From: an uncultured Altererythrobacter sp.
GTDB taxonomy: Bacteria > Pseudomonadota > Alphaproteobacteria > Sphingomonadales > Sphingomonadaceae
NCBI GenBank assembly: GCA_946885545.1
Contig: CAMPGP010000052.1
Location: forward strand, 1-10,449
DNA length: 10,449 nt
Direction: 5' to 3'
A program made the translations under genes and the position numbers. How positions within the stretch are numbered: position 1 is the stretch's first letter; every line of letters begins with the position of its first letter. Positions 1 through 7,595 of this stretch are shown piece after piece. The notes under the pieces are model-generated. The model ran no database searches and was not told the origin of the DNA. It saw nothing but the letters and a program-made list of their open reading frames with translations.

Positions 1-1449
1 AAGGACAAGCTCGCGCCCGAGGAGCGCAAGGCCAAGGGCAAGATCGTGATGGCGACCGTGAAGGGCGACGTGCACGATATCGGCAAGAACATCGTCGGGG
101 TCGTGCTGCAGTGCAACGGCTACGACGTGGTCGACCTGGGCGTGATGGTGCCGTGGGCGAAGATCCTCGAAACCGCGCGGGAGGAAAAGGCCGACATGAT
201 CGGGCTTTCTGGCCTCATCACCCCCTCGCTCGACGAGATGGTCACCGTTGCCGAGGAGATGAAGGCGGCGGAGATGACCATGCCGCTGCTGATCGGCGGC
301 GCGACCACCAGCAAGGTCCACACCGCGCTGCGCATCGATCCGGCCTACGACGGGCCGGTGATCCACGTGCTCGACGCGAGCCGCGCGGTCGGTGTCGCGA
401 GTCGTCTGCTCAGCGACACCCAGCGCGACGGCTTCGTGGCCGACACCGCGGCCGAATACATGAAGGTCCGCGACGCGCGCGAAGGCAAGGGCAAGAGCGT
501 GCTCCTCAGCCTCGATGAAGCGCGCGCGAACTATTACGACGCCTACCTCAGCGACAAGCCCGCTCCGCCGAGCAAGCCCGGCGTCCACGCGTTCGACGAC
601 TGGTCGCTCGCCGACTTGCGCGACTACATCGACTGGACGCCGTTCTTCCGCGCCTGGGAACTGCATGGAAACTACCCGGCGATCCTCGAGGACGACGTGG
701 TGGGGGAGACCGCGCGCGACCTGAAGCGCGATGCCGATGCCATGCTCGACCGGATCGTCGAGGAAAAATGGCTGACGGCCAAGGGTGTCGCAGGCCTGTG
801 GCCCTGCGCCCGGGACGGCGACGACGTCACTCTCCACGATGCCGAGGGTGAGACGCACACCGTGCTCCCGTTCCTGCGCCAGCAGGTCAAGAAATCGCGC
901 GACCGGGCGAACATGTGCCTCGCCGACTTCATCGATCCGGCGGGCGACTGGATCGGCGGCTTCGCGGTCGGCATCCACGGGATCGAGCCGCACTCGGAAC
1001 GCTTCCGCGCTGAAAAGGACGATTACTCCGACATCCTCCTCAAATCGCTCGCCGACCGTTTGGCCGAGGCGTTCGCCGAGCGGCTGCACCGCCACGTGCG
1101 CACCGAGCTCTGGGGTTACGCCGAGGGCGAGCAGCTGACCAACGAGGCGCTGATCAAGGAGGAATACCGCGGCATCCGCCCTGCGCCGGGCTATCCCGCG
1201 TGCCCCGATCACAGTCTCAAGCCGATCCTGTTCGAGCTGCTCGATGTGGAAAGGAACGCCGGGCTCGAACTGACCGAGAACTTCGCCATGTTGCCCACCG
1301 CGGCGGTGAGCGGGTTCTATTTCGGGCATCCCGAGGCGCAGTATTTCGGCGTCGCGCGTATCGGCCGCGACCAGCTGGAGGATTACGCCTCGCGGCGCGG
1401 TGTGGACATCGCCACCGCCGAACGCTGGTTGCGCCCCAATCTCGATTGA
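1..1449 (+). CDS. metH: Cobalamin-dependent methionine synthase, C-terminal part (5' end outside window)
   Basis: Methionine synthase moves the methyl group of 5-methyl-THF to homocysteine through methylcobalamin in the cytoplasm. The frame is open from the first base, giving 482 visible residues. Residues 1 to about 145 are the B12-binding Rossmann domain: the DVHDIG motif is at residues 23-28, with His25 (codon 73-75) as the expected lower axial cobalt ligand, and SGLITPSLDEM at 70-80 lines the nucleotide tail. Residues about 165-482 are the AdoMet-binding reactivation domain, with RPAPGYPACPDH at 393-404, the family's AdoMet-contact motif. The substrate and folate domains are upstream and not visible. 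Many alphaproteobacteria encode the homocysteine-methyltransferase part as a separate gene; whether that holds here cannot be seen. The frame ends at TGA 1447-1449, followed by the glycine riboswitch of the co-oriented gcv operon. Identification is very secure. Confidence 0.97.
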   Translation, partial: KDKLAPEERKAKGKIVMATVKGDVHDIGKNIVGVVLQCNGYDVVDLGVMVPWAKILETAREEKADMIGLSGLITPSLDEMVTVAEEMKAAEMTMPLLIGGATTSKVHTALRIDPAYDGPVIHVLDASRAVGVASRLLSDTQRDGFVADTAAEYMKVRDAREGKGKSVLLSLDEARANYYDAYLSDKPAPPSKPGVHAFDDWSLADLRDYIDWTPFFRAWELHGNYPAILEDDVVGETARDLKRDADAMLDRIVEEKWLTAKGVAGLWPCARDGDDVTLHDAEGETHTVLPFLRQQVKKSRDRANMCLADFIDPAGDWIGGFAVGIHGIEPHSERFRAEKDDYSDILLKSLADRLAEAFAERLHRHVRTELWGYAEGEQLTNEALIKEEYRGIRPAPGYPACPDHSLKPILFELLDVERNAGLELTENFAMLPTAAVSGFYFGHPEAQYFGVARIGRDQLEDYASRRGVDIATAERWLRPNLD

Positions 1450-1477
1450 CCGGGCGGGGCGAATCGCGCAGGGCGGG

Positions 1478-1491
1478 CGCGGTCGACCGCG
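1478..1491. promoter_or_regulatory. 14-bp perfect palindrome upstream of the glycine riboswitch
   Basis: The sequence CGCGGTCGACCGCG is its own reverse complement. It lies 28 bases after the metH stop and about 20 bases before the first aptamer, which is where a gcv promoter or operator, or a metH 3'-end hairpin, would be expected. No convincing -35/-10 pair is visible around it and no T-run follows. In GC-rich DNA such palindromes also arise by chance, so a function is only inferred. Confidence 0.3.
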
Positions 1492-1510
1492 GGAGCGATT
1501 CTGCGGCCGT

Positions 1511-1595
1511 CGCGCGGGAGAGATCGCGGGCTTTCGGGCTCGCGGCGCCGAAGGAGCAACCGCCCCGGAAACTCTCAGGCACAAGGGACCGCGCG
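1511..1595 (+). promoter_or_regulatory. Glycine riboswitch, aptamer 1
   Basis: This is the first of two glycine-binding RNA aptamers in the gcvT leader. The closing helix P1 is a perfect 7-bp pairing of CGCGCGG (1511-1517) with CCGCGCG (1589-1595). Inside it the family's conserved core is present: the GGGAGAGA-like strand at 1516-1523, GCCGAAGGAGCAA at 1547-1559 and ACTCTCAGGCACAAGGGACC at 1571-1590. These are hallmarks of the gcvT (glycine) riboswitch class. A short linker of about 10 bases leads to aptamer 2. In this class glycine binding usually switches on the downstream glycine cleavage genes. Confidence 0.93.
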
Positions 1596-1603
1596 CCGGA
1601 TGA

Positions 1604-1693
1604 CACTCTGGAAAGCGTCTCGCTCCGGCGGGGCCACCGAAGGTGTAAACCGGTCGAATGACCGGCCAGGCTCTCAGGTTTCCCGACAGAGGG
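1604..1693 (+). promoter_or_regulatory. Glycine riboswitch, aptamer 2
   Basis: This is the second aptamer of the tandem glycine riboswitch. P1 pairs CTCTG (1606-1610) with CAGAG (1687-1691). The conserved CCACCGAAGGTGTAAA strand is at 1634-1649. A strong P3-type hairpin follows, with CCGGTC (1650-1655), loop GAAT and GACCGG (1660-1665). The CCAGGCTCTCAGG core strand is at 1666-1678. The tandem arrangement with a short linker is the classic glycine architecture; the 3' strand of this P1 is the likely link to the expression platform. An in-frame ATG at 1658 lies in the hairpin just described and is not the gcvT start. Confidence 0.93.
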
Positions 1694-1700
1694 GGCGTGT

Positions 1701-1744
1701 CACCTCCGCTCCGGCTTTTCGGGGCGGTGCCATGCTTTCGGGGA
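1701..1744 (+). promoter_or_regulatory. Putative expression platform of the glycine riboswitch, with gcvT ribosome binding site
   Basis: Directly after aptamer 2 an 8-bp hairpin can form: 1706-1713 pairs with 1720-1727 around a 6-base loop, with one G-U pair. No U-run follows, so it does not look like an ordinary intrinsic terminator. The only Shine-Dalgarno-like sequence before the GTG start is GGGGA at 1740-1744, 6 bases from GTG 1751. The 3' arm region (GCTTTTCGGGG, 1714-1724) is nearly repeated at the SD (GCTTTCGGGGA, 1734-1744), so the 5' arm at 1709-1713 could pair with either copy. This suggests, without proving, control of translation initiation rather than termination. Confidence 0.5.
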
Positions 1745-1750
1745 TTTGAT

Positions 1751-2884
1751 GTGAGCGACGAAGAGACCACCGGAACCGACACTCTCCCCCTTGATGCATG
1801 GCATCGGGCGCAGGGCGCACGCATGGTGGCGTTCGCGGGCTACGAGATGCCCATTCAATATGAGGGCATCGTCGTCGAGCACGAGTGGACGCGCGGCCGC
1901 GCCGGGCTGTTCGACGTCAGCCATATGGGGCAGCTGATCGTCTCGGGCGAAGGTGCCGCCGAGGCGCTCGAGGCGCTTTTGCCGGGCGATATCTCGGCGC
2001 TGAAGCCGGGCCGCATCCGCTATTCGCTGCTGCTGGACGAGAACGGCGGCATCCTCGACGACCTGATGGTGACCAACGTCACGCCCGACGGCGAGGCCCC
2101 GGCCTACTACGTCGTCGTCAACGGCGCGACCAAGTGGGACGACATCGCTCACTTGCGCGAATTCCTCCCCGACGAAATCACCCTGACCCATCTCGACGAT
2201 CGCGCACTGCTGGCGCTGCAGGGGCCCGAGGCCGCGGCGGCGATCGCGCGGGTGTTAGGTGACGTGGCGGGCGACCTCAGGTTTATGCAGGGCACATCCT
2301 TCAATGCCGACGGGATCGAGATCGGCATCGGCCGCTCGGGCTATACCGGCGAGGACGGGTTCGAGCTGTCGGTGCCCACCGAGCATGCCGAAGCGATCGC
2401 CACGCGGCTGTGTGCCGACGAAGCGGTGCGCCCCATCGGCCTTGGCGCGCGCGATTCGCTTCGGCTGGAGGCGGGCCTGCCGCTTTACGGCCACGACCTC
2501 TCGCCCGAGACCGACCCGGTCAGCGCCGATCTCGGCTTCGCGATCAGCAAGCGTCGCCGCGCCGAGGGAGGATTTCCCGGCGCCGAGCGGATCCTCGGCC
2601 TGCTTGAATCCGGCGCCGAAACGAAGCGGGTCGGGCTGACGCTCGACGGCCGCCTGCCCGCGCGCGAGGGCGCGACGGTGTTCGTGGGCGACGAGGAAAT
2701 CGGTCGTGTCACCAGCGGCGGTTTCGCTCCCACGCTCGGCCACCCGATCGCGATGGCCTACGTCGCCTCGGCATATGCCGCGCACGGCACGCAGCTGGAA
2801 ATCGAAGTCAGGGGCAAGCGCCTGCCGGCCACGGTCGCGCCGATGCCCTTCGTCCCCCACAACTACTACCGCGGAGAGAAGTGA
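1751..2884 (+). CDS. gcvT: Glycine cleavage system T-protein (aminomethyltransferase)
   Basis: GcvT takes the aminomethyl group from the lipoyl arm of H-protein, releases ammonia and forms 5,10-methylene-THF. The chosen start is GTG 1751, giving 377 residues. It has GGGGA at 1740-1744, and the homologous region ([13 protein letters not shown], residues 22-34) sits at the usual distance from the N-terminus. The upstream ATG at 1658 is inside the riboswitch aptamer and would add residues unlike the family. Visible motifs are FDVSHMG (54-60), NGGILDD (98-104, carrying the aspartate implicated in catalysis in this family), [12 protein letters not shown] (194-205) and [12 protein letters not shown] (231-242) of the folate-binding fold, then the C-terminal GcvT barrel domain. 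Length is close to the family norm (about 360-380). It is the first gene of the operon, controlled by the glycine riboswitch, and its TGA overlaps the gcvH ATG by one base. Confidence 0.96.
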   Translation: MSDEETTGTDTLPLDAWHRAQGARMVAFAGYEMPIQYEGIVVEHEWTRGRAGLFDVSHMGQLIVSGEGAAEALEALLPGDISALKPGRIRYSLLLDENGGILDDLMVTNVTPDGEAPAYYVVVNGATKWDDIAHLREFLPDEITLTHLDDRALLALQGPEAAAAIARVLGDVAGDLRFMQGTSFNADGIEIGIGRSGYTGEDGFELSVPTEHAEAIATRLCADEAVRPIGLGARDSLRLEAGLPLYGHDLSPETDPVSADLGFAISKRRRAEGGFPGAERILGLLESGAETKRVGLTLDGRLPAREGATVFVGDEEIGRVTSGGFAPTLGHPIAMAYVASAYAAHGTQLEIEVRGKRLPATVAPMPFVPHNYYRGEK

Positions 2885-3255
2885 TGGCCCGATATTTCAC
2901 CGACGAACACGAATGGATCGACGTGGAAGGCGACACCGCCACCGTCGGCATTACCGACTACGCGCAGAGCCAGCTCGGCGACATCGTATTCGTCGAGCTG
3001 CCCGAAGTCGGCAGCACGGTCGACAAGGGCAAGGATGCGGCGGTCGTGGAATCGGTCAAGGCGGCAAGCGACGTCTACGCTCCGATCAGTGGTGAGGTGA
3101 CCGAGTCCAACGATGCGCTCGACGACGATCCGGCGCTGGTCAACTCCAGCCCCGAGGAAGACGGCTGGTTCTTCAAGCTGACCATCGCCGACAAGGCCGA
3201 GCTCGAAGGCCTGATGGACGCCAAGGCCTACAAGAGCTTCGTCGAAGGGCTCTAG
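2884..3255 (+). CDS. gcvH: Glycine cleavage system H-protein (lipoyl carrier)
   Basis: GcvH is the small lipoylated shuttle that carries the aminomethyl intermediate from P-protein to T-protein and is then reoxidised by L-protein. The product has 123 residues, typical for the family. The lipoylation motif [12 protein letters not shown] (residues 56-67) places the modified lysine at Lys59. The N-terminal YFTDEHEW (4-11) and the segment [19 protein letters not shown] (22-40) are also diagnostic. ATG 2884 is preferred over the adjacent in-frame GTG 2881: it overlaps the gcvT stop by one base and GGAGA at 2873-2877 is 6 bases upstream, so translation is probably coupled to gcvT. Unlike the other operon junctions, its 3' end is followed by a 92-base gap holding a two-hairpin repeat. 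Confidence 0.97.
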   Translation: MARYFTDEHEWIDVEGDTATVGITDYAQSQLGDIVFVELPEVGSTVDKGKDAAVVESVKAASDVYAPISGEVTESNDALDDDPALVNSSPEEDGWFFKLTIADKAELEGLMDAKAYKSFVEGL

Positions 3256-3258
3256 CCG

Positions 3259-3336
3259 TCACCCCAGCGGACGCTGGGGTCGCTGACCGCCTGGTCGGAC
3301 TTTGCTGCACCCGATCCCAGCTTTCGCCGGGATGAC
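3259..3336. repeat. Two-hairpin intergenic repeat ('VIPAKAGI' type) between gcvH and gcvPA
   Basis: Two related palindromes face each other as an inverted pair. The left unit (3257-3280) forms ACCCCAGC (3261-3268), loop GGAC, GCTGGGGT (3273-3280). The right unit (3313-3336) forms ATCCCAGC (3314-3321), loop TTTC, GCCGGGAT (3326-3333) with one mismatch. The reverse complement of the right unit matches the left unit at 19 of 24 positions. Read on the minus strand, the right unit encodes the VIPAKAGI peptide signature I associate with dispersed REP-like intergenic repeats of proteobacteria. The element ends only a few bases before the gcvPA Shine-Dalgarno. Only this copy is in the window, so the multi-copy status is inferred from family resemblance. 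Confidence 0.72.
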
Positions 3337-3347
3337 GAGAGGTTCCA

Positions 3348-4709
3348 ATGCGTTACTTACCCCTGACCGACACCGACCGCAGCGAAATGCTCGCGAAGAT
3401 CGGCGCATCCTCGATCGACGAGCTGTTCGTCGACGTGCCCGAGGAAGCACGTCTCTCGGGCCCGATCGAGGGCCTGCCGCTCCACGCGAGCGAGATGGCG
3501 GTCGAGAAGCACATGCGGCGCCTCTCCAAGAAAAACCTCGCCGCTGCCGACGCGCCGTTCTTCCTCGGCGCCGGGGCCTATCGCCATCATGTCCCGGCGA
3601 GCGTCGATCACATCATCCAGCGCGGCGAGTTCCTGACCGCCTACACGCCCTACCAGCCCGAGATCGCGCAGGGCACGCTGCAGATGCTGTTCGAATTCCA
3701 GAGCCAGGTCGCCCGGCTCTACGGTTGCGCGGTGGCCAACGCCTCGATGTACGACGGCTCGACCGCGTGCTGGGAAGCGGTGGCGATGGCGGCGCGAGTG
3801 ACGAAGCGCAAACGGGCGGTGCTCTCGGGCGCGCTGCACCCGCACTACGCCGAAGTCGTGCGCACGATGGCCAAGTTCACCGACGACGAAATCGCCGATG
3901 CGCTGCCGTCGCTCCAGGGCGCGCCCGACAACGCAGGGCTGATCGCGCGGATCGATGACCAGACCTCGTGCGTCGTGGTGCAATATCCGGACGTGCTCGG
4001 CCGCATCCCCGATCTCGCCGCGATCGCGGATGCCGCGCACGCAAATGGCGCGCTGCTGATCGCGGTCAATACCGAGCCGGTGGCGCTGGGTGCGATCAAA
4101 TCCCCCGGCGAGCTGGGTGCCGACATCGTCGTCGGCGAAGGCCAGGCGATCGGCGTGGGCCTGCAGTTCGGCGGACCCTACCTCGGCCTGTTCGCGGTGC
4201 GCGACCAGAAGCACGTGCGCCAGATGCCCGGCCGCCTCTGCGGCGAAACGCAGGATGCCGAGGGCAAGCGCGGCTTCGTACTCACGCTCTCGACCCGCGA
4301 GCAGCATATCCGCCGCGAGAAGGCCACCAGCAACATCTGCACCAACAGCGGGCTCTGCGCGCTGGCGTTCAACGTCCACATGACGCTGCTGGGCGAGGAA
4401 GGGCTGCGGCGGCTGGCGGCGTGGAACCATTCGCTGGCGTGCAAGGCCGCCGACGCACTGGCCGCGATCCCCGGCGTCACCGTGCTCAACGACAGCTTCT
4501 TCAACGAATTCACGATCACGCTCGGCACCGACGCACGCGAGATCGTGCGCCAGCTTGCCGACGATGGCATTCTCGCGGGCGTCTCGCTCGGGCGGCTCTA
4601 TCCCGGGCACCCCGAGTTCGCCCAGGGTCTGCTGGTCGCGGTCACCGAGACCACGACCGAGGACGACATCGCAACGCTTGCCGCCGCGCTCCGGGAGAAA
4701 CTGGCATGA
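3348..4709 (+). CDS. gcvPA: Glycine dehydrogenase (decarboxylating) subunit 1, P-protein alpha
   Basis: This is one half of the split P-protein, which decarboxylates glycine with PLP and passes the aminomethyl group to lipoyl-GcvH. The 453 residues match the usual length of subunit 1 (about 440-455). Family-typical segments are [18 protein letters not shown] (72-89), [18 protein letters not shown] (95-112) and [10 protein letters not shown] (131-140). This subunit resembles the N-terminal half of the single-chain GcvP and lacks the PLP lysine, which is in the partner. ATG 3348 has GAGAGG at 3337-3342 five bases upstream, immediately after the intergenic repeat. The stop overlaps the gcvPB start by 4 bases (ATGA, 4706-4709), consistent with coupled, equimolar synthesis of the two subunits. 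Confidence 0.96.
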   Translation: MRYLPLTDTDRSEMLAKIGASSIDELFVDVPEEARLSGPIEGLPLHASEMAVEKHMRRLSKKNLAAADAPFFLGAGAYRHHVPASVDHIIQRGEFLTAYTPYQPEIAQGTLQMLFEFQSQVARLYGCAVANASMYDGSTACWEAVAMAARVTKRKRAVLSGALHPHYAEVVRTMAKFTDDEIADALPSLQGAPDNAGLIARIDDQTSCVVVQYPDVLGRIPDLAAIADAAHANGALLIAVNTEPVALGAIKSPGELGADIVVGEGQAIGVGLQFGGPYLGLFAVRDQKHVRQMPGRLCGETQDAEGKRGFVLTLSTREQHIRREKATSNICTNSGLCALAFNVHMTLLGEEGLRRLAAWNHSLACKAADALAAIPGVTVLNDSFFNEFTITLGTDAREIVRQLADDGILAGVSLGRLYPGHPEFAQGLLVAVTETTTEDDIATLAAALREKLA

Positions 4710-6277
4710 ACGCGCCCAACAAGTCCGGCTGGAAGCCCGAGATGACCGCTGCCGAAGACGGCATGCACGCTGGCCCCCCGACCGCCACCGGAAACCGCGC
4801 GCTCATGCTCGAGGAACCGCTGATCTTCGAGATCGGCCACCGCGAGACGACCGGCGTCGACCTTCCCGAAATCGAACAGGGCGCGAACCGCCTCGGCGGG
4901 ATGGAGCGGACCGCGCCGATGGGCATTCCCGGCCTGTCGGAGCCGGAAACGATCCGCCACTACACGCGCCTCAGCCGCCAGAACTACGCGATCGACCTCG
5001 GGCTCTTCCCGCTCGGTTCGTGCACTATGAAGCACAATCCGCGGCTCAACGAGAAAGTCGCGCGCATGCCCGGCTTCGCCGACGTGCACCCGCTGCAGCC
5101 GGTCTCGACCGTGCGCGGCGCGCTGGAGGTGATCAACGAACTCGCCTTCTGGCTGCTCGACCTCACCGGCATGCACGGCGTGGCGATGAGCCCCAAGGCG
5201 GGTGCGCACGGCGAGCTATGCGGCATCCTGTGCATCCGCGCCGCGCTGGAAGCGCTTGGCGACGCACGCGAGGTGATCCTGGTGCCCGAGAGTGCGCACG
5301 GCACCAATCCCGCCACCGCCGCCTTCGCCGGCTACCGGGTGGAGGACATTCCTGCCAACAAGGACGGCCGCGTCGATCTGGAGGCGCTCAAGGCTCGTCT
5401 CGGGCCGGACGTCGCGGGCGTGATGATCACCAATCCCAACACCTGCGGGTTGTTCGAGCGCGACATGAAGGCGATCTCCGACGCGGTCCACGCCGCGGGC
5501 GGCTTCGTCTATTGCGACGGGGCGAACTTCAACGCCATCGTCGGCAAGGTCCGTCCGGGCGACCTCGGCGTCGATGCGATGCACATCAACCTGCACAAGA
5601 CCTTCTCCACCCCCCACGGCGGCGGTGGGCCGGGCTCTGGGCCGGTGGTGCTCTCCGAAGCGCTATCGCCCTACGGCCCGCTGCCCTTCACCGCGCGCGA
5701 CAAGGACGGTGTGGTCCACCTGGTCGAGGAAGAAAACGCGGGCGAGTTCGAGCACACCAAGGCGTTCGGCCGGATGACCGCATTCCACGGGCAGATGGGC
5801 ATGTTCACCCGCGCGCTGACCTACATCCTCAGCCACGGCGCCGACGGGCTGGCTCAAGTGGCCGAGGATGCGGTGCTCAACGCCAATTACATCCTGCGCA
5901 GCCTCGACGACCTGCTGGAGGCGCCGTTCGGCCCCAGCGGGCCGTGCATGCACGAGGCGCTGTTCTCCGACGCCGGGTTCGGCGAAGGGCTGTCGACGCT
6001 CGATCTCGCCAAGACGCTGATCGACGAGGGCTACCACCCGATGACGATGTATTTTCCGCTGGTGGTCCACGGCGCGATGCTGGTCGAACCGACCGAGACC
6101 GAGAGCAAGGCGGGCCTCGACCAGTTCATCACCGCGCTGCGCAGCGCGGCCGAAAGGGCGCGGGCGGGGGATGTTTCGATGAAGCAGGCGCCCTACTACG
6201 CGCCGCGCCGCCGGCTCGACGAAACGCTTGCCGCGCGCAAGCCGGTGCTGGCGTGGAGCGAACCGGACGCCGCGTAG
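4706..6277 (+). CDS. gcvPB: Glycine dehydrogenase (decarboxylating) subunit 2, P-protein beta
   Basis: This is the PLP-carrying half of the split P-protein; with subunit 1 it performs the first, decarboxylating step of glycine cleavage. The product has 523 residues, within the family range (about 480-525). The PLP-lysine motif [16 protein letters not shown] puts the Schiff-base lysine at Lys298 (codon 5597-5599) and ends in the glycine-rich stretch. [11 protein letters not shown] (102-112) and NPNTCGLFE, about 50 residues before the lysine motif, are also typical. ATG 4706 overlaps the gcvPA stop, with GGGAG at 4693-4697 as ribosome binding site. The same frame stays open far upstream (to 3968), but that part lies antiparallel in meaning to gcvPA and is not coding. 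It is the last gene of the operon; the next gene converges from the other strand 25 bases on. Confidence 0.96.
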   Translation: MNAPNKSGWKPEMTAAEDGMHAGPPTATGNRALMLEEPLIFEIGHRETTGVDLPEIEQGANRLGGMERTAPMGIPGLSEPETIRHYTRLSRQNYAIDLGLFPLGSCTMKHNPRLNEKVARMPGFADVHPLQPVSTVRGALEVINELAFWLLDLTGMHGVAMSPKAGAHGELCGILCIRAALEALGDAREVILVPESAHGTNPATAAFAGYRVEDIPANKDGRVDLEALKARLGPDVAGVMITNPNTCGLFERDMKAISDAVHAAGGFVYCDGANFNAIVGKVRPGDLGVDAMHINLHKTFSTPHGGGGPGSGPVVLSEALSPYGPLPFTARDKDGVVHLVEEENAGEFEHTKAFGRMTAFHGQMGMFTRALTYILSHGADGLAQVAEDAVLNANYILRSLDDLLEAPFGPSGPCMHEALFSDAGFGEGLSTLDLAKTLIDEGYHPMTMYFPLVVHGAMLVEPTETESKAGLDQFITALRSAAERARAGDVSMKQAPYYAPRRRLDETLAARKPVLAWSEPDAA

Positions 6278-6280
6278 ACG

Positions 6281-6309
6281 GCCCTGCCATCAGGCCTTGG
6301 CATCAGGGC
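6281..6309. terminator. Possible hairpin terminator between convergent gcvPB and flippase genes
   Basis: GCCC (6281-6284) pairs with GGGC (6306-6309), and TGCCA (6285-6289) pairs with TGGCA (6298-6302), around an 8-base loop. The three bases bulged out (6303-6305) are the stop codon of the minus-strand gene. The position, between two convergent stops 25 bases apart, suits a shared bidirectional terminator. No T-run follows on either strand, so confidence is low. Confidence 0.35.
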
Positions 6310-7577
6310 GTCGAGTCGGGAATCTCGTCCTTGCGCTCGACGGTGATCTTGATCTGTTGCAGCGAGATGATCGCGACCCAGAAGCCGATCACTGCCAGCG
6401 CGCTCGATCCGAGCAAGGTGAAAGCGGCGCCCTTGAGGCCGTTCCAGTCCATCGCCACGTCGAGCAGCAGCAGCGCCATGACGGTCGGAACCGCTCGGAC
6501 GATGAACGCGGTCCCGGCGCGGCCCGCGGAGACGAGGAGCGATTCCAGGCTCGCCCCGACCAGTTCGATCGCGCCCGCGACCGCCAGGATCACCATCGCC
6601 CAGTAGACCACGCCGAACTCGGGCCCGGCGACCGCCTCCAGCCCCCAGCGGCCGAACACCAGCGCCACCAGAACCGCCAGTGCGCCGCCGATCAGCGCGA
6701 TGTTGGCCATGCGCCGAGCCATGTCGTGCGCCTCGTCCTGCGCGTGGACGAGCTCGGGGTAGATCGCCTTGGACACGGTCTGCGCGAGCTGGACCAGCGC
6801 CTGGCCGAGCTGCGAGGCGACGCGGAATCCGCCCGCGAAGGCCTCCCCCCCGATCGCGCCGACCAGCAGGATCATCACCTGCTTGCCGCCGACCGAGAGG
6901 CTGCCCGACATGTTGGTCGCCCATACGAAGCGCCAAGCGCCCGGGTGGTCGCGGGGGATGTTCTTGAGGCTGATCTGCGAGAAGTCGATCCGCTCGTGCC
7001 GCGCCGCGGCGAACCACAACGCAAGCGCGACCGCCACTTCGGCCGCCGCCCAGGCGAGGATGAAGCCGGTGACGGTGGGCATGAACAGGACCGCCAGCAC
7101 CGCGCCGGTCGCGCGCACGACCGGCTGCACCGCCTCGGCCGCGGTCGCGCGCCCGAACTGGAAGCGCAGGCGCAGCAGGCCGGTCGGCGTCGAGCGCATC
7201 GAGAGCAGCGACACGATGCAATAGCCGAAGGCGAGCCACAGCAGGTCGTCGGGCAGCGGCAGCCAGTGCTGCGCGCTCCACACCAGCGCCGCGGCGATCA
7301 GGGCGCCGAGCGCGACGCTGAGAAAATCGAGCGCGATGGCGAAGCCGGTGGCTTCTCCCGCCCCGTCGGGTTCGCTGCCCCAGCGCACGACGAACTGCCA
7401 GGTCTGGAAATTGGCGAGGCCCGTCACCGTCTGACCGAGCGCGATGATCAGCGCGAAGTAACCGAACGCCTCGATCCCGAGCGTCCGGGTGGCGAGCGCG
7501 AGATAGACGAGGCTGAGCACGGCATTGACCGCGCGGCCGCTGAGCAGCCAGCCGATATTCTGCATCAGGCGCCGCAT
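6303..7577 (-). CDS. Polysaccharide/lipopolysaccharide-type membrane flippase (Wzx/MATE-like exporter)
   Basis: A 424-residue integral inner-membrane protein with about 12 hydrophobic segments, roughly at residues 9-30, 38-58, 79-100, 112-127, 152-170, 172-192, 222-242, 248-265, 291-308, 324-341, 356-373 and 384-404. The N-terminal pattern, a membrane helix followed by RTLGIEAFGYFALI (31-44), is typical of the polysaccharide biosynthesis/Wzx branch of the MOP flippases, which move lipid-linked sugars across the inner membrane. The C-terminus is short and charged. The start is ATG 7577, although no good Shine-Dalgarno is visible; ATG 7565, four codons in, is an alternative. It follows the nucleotidyltransferase gene after 18 bases, so the two are probably cotranscribed and translationally coupled. 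The cargo cannot be told from sequence: no glycosyltransferase is nearby. The general class is secure, the substrate unknown. Confidence 0.85.
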   Translation of the reverse strand: MRRLMQNIGWLLSGRAVNAVLSLVYLALATRTLGIEAFGYFALIIALGQTVTGLANFQTWQFVVRWGSEPDGAGEATGFAIALDFLSVALGALIAAALVWSAQHWLPLPDDLLWLAFGYCIVSLLSMRSTPTGLLRLRFQFGRATAAEAVQPVVRATGAVLAVLFMPTVTGFILAWAAAEVAVALALWFAAARHERIDFSQISLKNIPRDHPGAWRFVWATNMSGSLSVGGKQVMILLVGAIGGEAFAGGFRVASQLGQALVQLAQTVSKAIYPELVHAQDEAHDMARRMANIALIGGALAVLVALVFGRWGLEAVAGPEFGVVYWAMVILAVAGAIELVGASLESLLVSAGRAGTAFIVRAVPTVMALLLLDVAMDWNGLKGAAFTLLGSSALAVIGFWVAIISLQQIKITVERKDEIPDSTP

Positions 7578-7595
7578 GCGATGCTTGCGGGGGCT

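Noticed and set aside
1658..1750. ATG 1658 as the gcvT start
   Set aside because: It lies in the P3 hairpin of glycine aptamer 2 and would add about 31 residues absent from the family. GTG 1751 has an SD-like sequence and the right N-terminal length.
3256..3347. Left hairpin after gcvH as an intrinsic terminator
   Set aside because: The stem is strong but no T-run follows, and the gene order shows that transcription must continue into gcvPA-gcvPB; a REP-like repeat explains it better.
3357..4610. 417-codon open frame on the minus strand opposite gcvPA
   Set aside because: gcvPA is unmistakable and full length; the antisense product has no domain pattern and no ribosome binding site was evident.
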